This document shows, in pieces, positions 1-4,424 of a stretch of 5,004 nucleotides of DNA (within the stretch, counting starts at the first letter, position 1; each line of letters opens with the position of its first letter). Below the pieces are notes generated by a model. The model saw nothing but the letters and a program-made list of their open reading frames with translations. It did no database searches and was not told the origin of the DNA. Position numbers and translations under genes: made by a program. The DNA lies in the NCBI GenBank assembly GCA_025934335.1, contig JAICYG010000176.1, positions 1-5,004 of the forward strand, written 5' to 3'. This DNA is from Thermoleophilia bacterium. Its GTDB lineage: Bacteria > Actinomycetota > Thermoleophilia > Gaiellales > Gaiellaceae.

Positions 1-399
1 GCGGGTCTCGCGCCGCAGCCGGGAGTCGTCGACGGCGCGCGGCGCGTCGCGCGGCGGCGCGGGGGGGGGCTCGACGTCGTGCGGGGGGTCGAGGGAACGC
101 CCCGGCCGGGGCCGATCGGCGTCGACCTCTCGGCGTATCGCGTCGTGCAGGAGGCGCTCACGAACTCGCTCAAGCACGGCGGCGGTGCACGGGCCGTCGT
201 CACGCTGCGCTACCGCGACGACGCGCTCGCGCTAGAGGTGACCGACGACGGCCGCGGCGAGGCCCCCACGGGCCAGGGCCACGGCCTGGCCGGCATGCAA
301 GAGCGCGTCGGCATCTTCGGTGGCTCGTTCGAGGCCGGGCCGCGGGCCGGCGGCGGTTTCGCCGTGCGTGCGTCCCTCCCGTTCCAGGGCGCGGTGTGA
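1..399 (+). CDS. Sensor histidine kinase, NarL family, C-terminal part (5' truncated by window edge)
   Basis: Partial gene: the frame is open from base 1 and ends with TGA at 397-399, giving 132 visible residues. They cover the end of the linker after the dimerisation domain (LAPQPG at bases 7-24) and a GHKL ATP-binding domain. The N-box EALTNSLKH starts at base 151 (Asn codon 163-165), the G1 box DDGRG is at 244-258 and the G2 box GHGLAGMQERV starts at 277, followed by the usual FGGSFEAGP..GGGFAVRASLP ending. This is the layout of HisKA_3/NarL-type kinases, which autophosphorylate a His and pass the phosphate to a NarL-type regulator. The His box and the sensor domain lie upstream of the window, so the signal and membrane topology cannot be judged. 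The stop overlaps the start of the response regulator by 4 bp (GTGA), so the two are surely partners. The stretch coded by 31-90 is Arg/Gly-rich and contains a run of nine G, but it is in frame with recognisable sequence on both sides. Confidence 0.93.
   Translation, partial: AGLAPQPGVVDGARRVARRRGGGLDVVRGVEGTPRPGPIGVDLSAYRVVQEALTNSLKHGGGARAVVTLRYRDDALALEVTDDGRGEAPTGQGHGLAGMQERVGIFGGSFEAGPRAGGGFAVRASLPFQGAV
61..69 (+). repeat. Run of nine G within the histidine kinase gene
   Basis: A G9 homopolymer codes Gly-Gly-Gly just before LDVV in the linker region ahead of the ATPase domain. The reading frame is kept on both sides (LAPQPG before, VEGTPRP after). Such a tract is prone to slippage and to sequencing miscounts. 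Confidence 0.7.
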
Positions 400-1052
400 T
401 CCGCATCCTGCTCGCCGACGACCAGGCGCTCGTCCGCGGCGGCTTCAGGCTCATCCTCGACGCGCAGGATGCGATCGAGGTGGTGGGAGAGGCTGACGAC
501 GGCCGGGCGGCGGTCGAGCGGGCGCGGGAGCTGCGGCCGGACGTCGTCCTGATGGACGTTCGCATGCCGGCGCTGGACGGAATCGCCGCGACGGCGAGGG
601 TGGTGGGCGAGGGGCTCGCCGGGCACGTGCTCGTGCTGACGACGTTCGACGAGGACCGGATCGTGTACGACGCGCTCAAGGCGGGAGCGAGCGGCTTTCT
701 GCTGAAGACCGCGCCGCCGGCGCAACTCGTCGACGCCGTGCGCACGGTGGCGGCCGGTGAGGCGCTGCTCGCTCCGACGCTGACGCGGCGACTGATCGAG
801 GACTTCGTGCGCAGGCCGCCGCCGGGCGCGGCCGTTCCCGACCGGCTGGCCGGGCTGACCGAGCGCGAGCGTGAGGTGCTCGCGCTGATCGCGCGCGGCC
901 GCTCGAACGCCGAGATCGCGGCGGCGCTCTTCCTGAGCGGCGCGACGGTGAAGACGCACGTGAACCGGATCTTCCAGAAGCTCGCGCTCCGCGACCGGGT
1001 CCAGGCGGTCGTGCTGGCCTACGAGACCGGCCTCGTTCGCCCCGGCGAGTAG
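396..1052 (+). CDS. Two-component response regulator, NarL/FixJ (LuxR-type HTH) family
   Basis: A full-length 218-residue regulator of the usual family length. Residues 1-120 are the receiver domain: acidic pair D8/D9, phospho-acceptor D54 in VVLMDVRMP, switch residues T82/T83 in VLTTFDED, and conserved K104 in GFLLK. Residues 153-215 are the LuxR-type DNA-binding domain, starting LTEREREVL (154-162), with the helix-turn-helix around NAEIAAALFLSGATVKTHVNRI. Phosphorylation by the kinase encoded just upstream should drive dimerisation and promoter binding. GTG at 396 is chosen because the receiver begins at once (IRILLADDQ), it overlaps the kinase stop as GTGA, and AGGG at 386-389 lies 6 nt upstream as a weak Shine-Dalgarno. 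The MFS gene begins 10 bp after the stop, so the transporter is a natural candidate target or co-regulated partner. That link is inference. Confidence 0.96.
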   Translation: MIRILLADDQALVRGGFRLILDAQDAIEVVGEADDGRAAVERARELRPDVVLMDVRMPALDGIAATARVVGEGLAGHVLVLTTFDEDRIVYDALKAGASGFLLKTAPPAQLVDAVRTVAAGEALLAPTLTRRLIEDFVRRPPPGAAVPDRLAGLTEREREVLALIARGRSNAEIAAALFLSGATVKTHVNRIFQKLALRDRVQAVVLAYETGLVRPGE

Positions 1053-1062
1053 CCTGAGCCGC

Positions 1063-2295
1063 GTGTCCACGCGCTTCGGTGCGCTCGCCGAGCGCGACTT
1101 CCGTCTCGTCTTCTCGTCGACGACCGTCTCCGCGGTCGGCGACGGCGTCGCCTACATCGCGCTCGCGTTCGCGGTGCTCCACATCTCGCACGACTCGCCG
1201 GCGGCAGTCGGCGCCGTCCTCGCGTGCCGGCAGGCGGCGGCTGCCGCGGTGACGCTCGCCGCCGGCGTGATCGCCGACCGGCTCCCGCGCCACCTCGTGC
1301 TCGTGGCCGTCGCGTCGGTGCAGGCGGCGGTGCAGACGGTCGTCGGCCTCCTGCTCGTCGGCGGTCACGCGACCGTCTTCCTGCTCGCGGTGCTCGGGGT
1401 CGTCTACGGCCTCGCCGACGGCTTCGTCATCCCGGCGCAGAACGGGCTCGTGCCCGCCGTCGTCAGCAACTCGCGGCTCCAGCAGGCGAACGCGCTGCTC
1501 GGGCTCTCGCGGTCGATCCTGGGTTTCGGCGCGCCGGCGCTCGGCGGCGTGCTCGTCGCCGCCGGGACCCCGGGCGGGGCGATCCTCGTCGACGCCGCGA
1601 GCTTCGCTGTCGCCGCCGCGCTGCTCGCCCGCGTGCGCGTCGAGCCGCGCGCGGACCTCGCCGAGCCGGAGCCGTTCCTGCGCGAGCTGCGCGAGGGTTG
1701 GGGCGAATTCCGCCGCCAGCGGTGGATCTTCAACACGATCGTCTTCTTCGGCGTCGGCAACCTCGCCGGTCAGGCCTGGCCCGTGCTCGCGCCGCTCGTC
1801 GTGAAGGAGCATTACGGCGGGGCGACGCACTTCGGCTTCGTCGGCGCCGCCTTCGGAGCGGGTCTCGTTCTCGGCGGCGTCGTGACGCTGCGTTGGCGGC
1901 CGTCGCGGCCGCTCCTCGTCTCGTGCCTCTGCGCTGCTCCGTTCGGGCTCGGGACGTGGCTGCTCGCCTTCCTCGTCCCTTACCCGGTGCTGCTCGCCGG
2001 GCAGGTCGTGGCGGGGACGGGGCTCGCGATCCACCTCGCCCTCTGGTTCACGGTGTTCCAGCAGCAGGTGCCGGAGCACGCCCGCGCGCGGGTGAGCTCG
2101 TACGACGCGCTGGGCTCGTTCGTGCTCGTGCCGCTCGGGACCGCGGTCGTCGGCCCGGTCGCCGCCCTCGCCGGGATCCGGCCGACGCTGATCGTGGCGG
2201 GCATCGTCGTGCAGGTGGCGAACCTGCTCGTCCTCGCCCAGCCCGCCGTCTGGAGCATCCGCAACGAGCGGGCGGTGGAAGCCGTGCCGGCGTGA
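1063..2295 (+). CDS. Major facilitator superfamily transporter, MFS_3/EntS-like putative exporter
   Basis: A 410-residue protein with about twelve hydrophobic segments (roughly 16-40, 48-71, 77-98, 103-125, 143-168, 172-190, 224-247, 255-276, 283-303, 306-330, 350-371, 374-393) in two halves joined by a charged loop (191-222). The motif-A-like loop between helices 2 and 3 reads GVIADRLPRHLVL (68-80). The stretch QNGLVPAVVSNSRLQQANAL followed by a Gly-rich helix (about 126-165) is typical of the MFS_3 group (PF05977; relatives include the enterobactin exporter EntS and many macrolide or unknown-drug exporters). It probably uses the proton gradient to move a small molecule outward across the cytoplasmic membrane; the substrate cannot be read from sequence. 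GTG 1063 follows the regulator stop by 10 bp and gives the usual short N-terminus before ERDFRLVF. There is only a weak ribosome site (GAG at 1056-1058). The stop overlaps tlyA by 4 bp, so translation is probably coupled. Confidence 0.93.
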   Translation: MSTRFGALAERDFRLVFSSTTVSAVGDGVAYIALAFAVLHISHDSPAAVGAVLACRQAAAAAVTLAAGVIADRLPRHLVLVAVASVQAAVQTVVGLLLVGGHATVFLLAVLGVVYGLADGFVIPAQNGLVPAVVSNSRLQQANALLGLSRSILGFGAPALGGVLVAAGTPGGAILVDAASFAVAAALLARVRVEPRADLAEPEPFLRELREGWGEFRRQRWIFNTIVFFGVGNLAGQAWPVLAPLVVKEHYGGATHFGFVGAAFGAGLVLGGVVTLRWRPSRPLLVSCLCAAPFGLGTWLLAFLVPYPVLLAGQVVAGTGLAIHLALWFTVFQQQVPEHARARVSSYDALGSFVLVPLGTAVVGPVAALAGIRPTLIVAGIVVQVANLLVLAQPAVWSIRNERAVEAVPA

Positions 2296-3053
2296 AGAAG
2301 CGCCTCGACGTCCTGCTCGTCGAGCGCGGCCTCGCCGAGTCGCGCGCGCAGGCGCAGGCGCTCGTCATGGCGGGCCGCGTGCCGGGTCACGCGAAGCCGG
2401 GCGAGCAGGTCGACGAGGGCGCCTCGCTCGAGGTGACCGACCCGCCGCCGTACGTCTCGCGGGCGGGGCACAAGCTCGCGAACGCGCTCGACGCGCTCGG
2501 GATCGACGTCAGCGGCGTCGACGCGCTCGACGTCGGCGCCTCGACGGGCGGCTTCACGGACGTGCTGCTCCAGCGCGGAGCGTCGCGGGTGATCGCGCTC
2601 GACGTCGGCTACGGGCAGCTGCACTCGAAGCTGCGGAACGACCCGCGTGTGACCGTGCTCGAGCGGGTCAACGCGCGGTCGCTGACCGGGCTGCCGTTCG
2701 AGCCGCAGCTCGTCACCTGCGACGTCTCGTTCATCTCGGTGCGGCTTGCACTGCCCCCGGCCCTCGCGCTGGCGGCACGGGCCTGGCAGGCGCTCGTCCT
2801 CGTCAAGCCGCAATTCGAGGCGGGGCGGGCCGAGGTGCCGAAGGGCGTCGTCCGCGACGACGCGGTGCGGCGAAGGGTCGTGCGCGAGGTCGCGGAGGCG
2901 CTGCTCGCCTGCGGTGGCGAGCCGCGCGGGGTCGTAGACTCGGGTCTGCCCGGCCCGAAGGGAAACCGTGAGTTCGTCCTCCACCTCGTCCAGCGGGACC
3001 GCCCGCAGCTCCCGGCAGACCTCGACCGGTGGATCGCCGATGCCGTCGGTTGA
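2292..3053 (+). CDS. tlyA: TlyA: S4-domain rRNA (cytidine-2'-O)-methyltransferase (haemolysin A family)
   Basis: A 253-residue protein. Residues 1-48 are an S4-type RNA-binding domain (RLDVLLVERGLAESRAQAQA). The rest is an FtsJ/RrmJ-like SAM methyltransferase fold: motif I LDVGASTGGFTD (79-90), then DVGYGQLH (104-111), CDVSFIS (143-149), LVKPQFEAG (170-178) and GPKGNREFVLHL (221-232). The K-D-K-E catalytic tetrad is intact as K61, D144, K172 and E227, with spacing nearly that of M. tuberculosis K69/D154/K182/E238. Characterised members methylate 16S C1409 and/or 23S C1920 and determine capreomycin/viomycin sensitivity. The near-full-length N-terminus and C-terminal tail favour type II (both sites), by inference. 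GTG 2292 overlaps the MFS stop (GTGA), with GGTGGAA at 2274-2280 as a distant weak ribosome site. The frame is also open far upstream inside the MFS gene, but that part is a shadow. The S4 domain is a few residues short after AGRV. Confidence 0.96.
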   Translation: MKKRLDVLLVERGLAESRAQAQALVMAGRVPGHAKPGEQVDEGASLEVTDPPPYVSRAGHKLANALDALGIDVSGVDALDVGASTGGFTDVLLQRGASRVIALDVGYGQLHSKLRNDPRVTVLERVNARSLTGLPFEPQLVTCDVSFISVRLALPPALALAARAWQALVLVKPQFEAGRAEVPKGVVRDDAVRRRVVREVAEALLACGGEPRGVVDSGLPGPKGNREFVLHLVQRDRPQLPADLDRWIADAVG

Positions 3054-3819
3054 GCGGGCCGCCGTCGTCACGATCGAGCGCGACGGCGTCGAGGAGGCAC
3101 TCGGCCGCCTGCGTGCGGTGGCCGTGCGCTTCGGCGTCACGCTGACCGAGGGCGACGACGCGGACCTTGCGATCGTGCTCGGTGGCGACGGCACGATGCT
3201 GCGCGCGCTCGGCCGCTTCCTCGGCACGGGCACGCCCGTGCTGGGCGTCAACTACGGTCGCGTCGGCTTCCTGACGGCGGTGGCCGCCGACGCCCTCGAA
3301 CAGGACCTCGCGCGGGTCTTCGCGGGCGACTACCGCACGATCGAGCTGTCGACGCTGGAGGTCACGGTCGGCGGCGAGACTCGGACGGCCGTCAACGACG
3401 TCGTGGTCGCGGGCGGCACGCTCGGCCGGATGGTCGAGCTCGGCTACTCGATCGGCGGCGAGGACCTCGGCTCGCAGCCCTGCGACGGGCTCATCTGCGC
3501 GACGCCTGCGGGCTCGACCGCGTACAACCTCTCGAACGGCGGGCCGGTGCTCGTCTGGGGGCTCGACGCGATGGTGCTGACCTTCGTGGCGCCGCACGCG
3601 CTGCACATCCGCCCCCTCGTCGTCCCGCGCGGCCCGGACGTCACGGTCACGAGCCTGACCGCGGGCCTCGAGACAACGGTGCTCGTCGACGGGCAGCCCG
3701 TGGGGGCGCTGGCCGCCGGCGAGCAGGCCGTCGTCCGCGTCGGCTCGCGGCCGTCGCTACTTGCGACGCTCCCCGAGGTGACGTTCTTCACGCGCTACGC
3801 GGCCACGTTCGGGCGCTAG
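3040..3819 (+). CDS. nadK: NAD kinase
   Basis: A 259-residue ATP/polyphosphate-dependent NAD kinase, which makes NADP+ from NAD+ in the cytosol. Visible motifs: GGDGTMLRA (48-56) with catalytic D50, GVNYGRVGFLT (69-79), VNDVVVAGG (118-126), the signature CDGLICATPAGSTAYNLSNG (148-167), APHALHIRPLVVP (184-196) and DGQ (217-219). ATG 3040 is chosen because protein-like sequence (VERAAVVTI) starts there and GGTGGA at 3028-3033 sits 6 nt upstream. The frame stays open to an earlier ATG at 2968, but that part is a Ser/Thr-rich shadow of the tlyA C-terminus. The gene overlaps the end of tlyA by 14 bp. The protein is at the short end of the family: the N-terminal region before GGDGT is only about 47 residues, so the first Rossmann strand and helix are compact. 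The usual Asn-Glu pair is Asn-Asp (N119-D120). The tlyA-nadK neighbourhood matches that of mycobacteria (Rv1694-Rv1695). Confidence 0.95.
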   Translation: MPSVERAAVVTIERDGVEEALGRLRAVAVRFGVTLTEGDDADLAIVLGGDGTMLRALGRFLGTGTPVLGVNYGRVGFLTAVAADALEQDLARVFAGDYRTIELSTLEVTVGGETRTAVNDVVVAGGTLGRMVELGYSIGGEDLGSQPCDGLICATPAGSTAYNLSNGGPVLVWGLDAMVLTFVAPHALHIRPLVVPRGPDVTVTSLTAGLETTVLVDGQPVGALAAGEQAVVRVGSRPSLLATLPEVTFFTRYAATFGR

Positions 3820-3820
3820 C

Positions 3821-4330
3821 CTAGTACCCGTAGCCTCCGTAGCCGCCGCCGCCGCTCGTGGTCGTCGGCGCGGGGGGCGGAGTCGACGTGCCGCCGCTGC
3901 CGCGCACCGCGGCGGCGTGCCAGGTTCCGACGTCCTTGAATCCCTCTCCCTTCGCGTCGCCGCGGGCGTGGTCGCCGCTGAACGTGTACAGCGGCCCGCC
4001 GCGGTAAGTCACCTGGCGCCGCCCGTCGGGGCGCTTCACTGTGCCGAGCCGCGAGGTGCCGGTGGGCGTGTCGTGCGCGCCGACGACGAGCGGGTGCCAG
4101 AACGAGAGGCACGTCTTGTCGGTGCAGATGAACTTCCCGTTGCGCTCCGCGCTCAGGCTGTAGAGCGTCCGGCCCTTCAGGTTCACGAGCACGGTGTGGC
4201 CGAGCGTCGCGTTCCTGGCCGTGGTGACGACGCGGACGCGGTGGCCGGTGCCGCTCGTCGCCATGGCGACCGTGGCGGCGACGACCGCTGCTGCGACCAC
4301 CGCCGCGAGGATGAGGATGCGTCTGGGCAT
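3821..4330 (-). CDS. Exported protein with two secreted-repeat (PF03640-like) units and a Gly/Tyr-rich C-terminal tail
   Basis: A 169-residue protein of unknown function. Residues 1-25 (MPRRILILAA, then Ala/Val) form a signal peptide or membrane anchor; there is no lipobox Cys, so it is not a lipoprotein although the family is often called that. Unit 1 (about 53-83) starts GRTLYSLSAERNGKFICTD and ends in SFWHPLVV, with a Cys pair C69/C74. Unit 2 (about 111-142) starts GGPLYTFSGDHARGDAKGEG and ends DVGTWHAAAV, without Cys. The linker LGTVKRPDGRRQVTY is typical of the family, which is widespread in Actinomycetota and has no established biochemical role. Residues 147-158 are Ser/Thr/Pro-rich, and the protein ends GGGGYGGYGY. 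The start is fixed by a strong Shine-Dalgarno 6 nt upstream. The gene runs against its neighbours, one base from the nadK stop and divergent from recN, so it is its own transcription unit. Confidence 0.9.
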   Translation of the reverse strand: MPRRILILAAVVAAAVVAATVAMATSGTGHRVRVVTTARNATLGHTVLVNLKGRTLYSLSAERNGKFICTDKTCLSFWHPLVVGAHDTPTGTSRLGTVKRPDGRRQVTYRGGPLYTFSGDHARGDAKGEGFKDVGTWHAAAVRGSGGTSTPPPAPTTTSGGGGYGGYGY

Positions 4331-4336
4331 GCTGGC

Positions 4337-4343
4337 CCTCCTT
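4337..4343 (-). promoter_or_regulatory. Strong Shine-Dalgarno (AAGGAGG) for the secreted-repeat gene
   Basis: Read on the minus strand, AAGGAGG lies 6 nt before the ATG at 4330-4328, an ideal anti-16S match and spacing. It is much stronger than any ribosome site of the plus-strand genes here, which rely on overlap or weak sites. It fixes the start of the exported protein and suggests high translation. Confidence 0.85.
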
Positions 4344-4378
4344 CTGTGGTGTCGATGGAGGGACTACGGAGCGGCGTC

Positions 4379-4400
4379 GGCATGCGGTTTTCCGCGTGCC
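4379..4400. repeat. 22-bp imperfect inverted repeat in the divergent intergenic region
   Basis: The left arm GGCATGCGG and right arm CCGCGTGCC flank a TTTT centre, and the arms match at 8 of 9 positions (one G-T wobble if folded). It sits in the 94-bp region (4331-4424) between the start of the minus-strand exported-protein gene and recN, over the place where a recN -35 element would lie. It could be an operator for a dimeric regulator, or a hairpin in a long 5' leader of the minus-strand gene. No run of T follows it and no gene needs terminating there, so a terminator is unlikely. The palindrome is plain in the sequence; the function is inferred. Confidence 0.5.
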
Positions 4401-4412
4401 CGGCTCTCTCCC

Positions 4413-4418
4413 TACGAT
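4413..4418 (+). promoter_or_regulatory. Candidate -10 element (TACGAT) of a leaderless recN promoter
   Basis: TACGAT fits the actinobacterial -10 pattern TAnnnT and ends 6 nt before the recN GTG at 4425, the distance expected if transcription starts on the first base of the start codon. No Shine-Dalgarno lies upstream of that GTG, which agrees with a leaderless message. A -35 element is not clear (about 4389-4394, TTTTCC, is poor). No LexA-type box is visible. Confidence 0.4.
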
Positions 4419-4424
4419 GGACGG

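Noticed and set aside
676..2079. 467-codon minus-strand open frame opposite the regulator and transporter genes
   Set aside because: The translation is rich in Arg, Glu, Asp and His with no motifs, as expected opposite GC-rich coding sequence. The plus-strand genes there are clear.
1224..2291. Long open plus-strand frame that runs inside the MFS gene and on into tlyA, suggesting a 609-residue fusion
   Set aside because: The upstream part is Arg/Ala/Gly-rich low-complexity sequence with no family features, while the MFS frame reads as a full 12-helix transporter. It is the shadow typical of GC-rich DNA; TlyA starts at 2292.
2968..3039. Earlier ATG as the start of NAD kinase
   Set aside because: The added residues are Ser/Thr-rich, unlike the family N-terminus, and lie wholly over the conserved TlyA C-terminus. 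ATG 3040 has a better ribosome site.
3887..3919. GC-rich stem-loop (GCCGCCGC / GCGGCGGC) as a terminator for nadK
   Set aside because: It lies inside the opposing gene, has no T-run after it, and such hairpins arise often by chance in this base composition.
3821..4330. Lipoprotein signal on the secreted-repeat protein
   Set aside because: There is no Cys in or just after the N-terminal hydrophobic stretch; the only Cys residues are C69 and C74 in the first repeat.
4417..4419. ATG as the start of recN
   Set aside because: It is in a different frame from the RecN protein; the GTG at 4425 begins the family sequence exactly.
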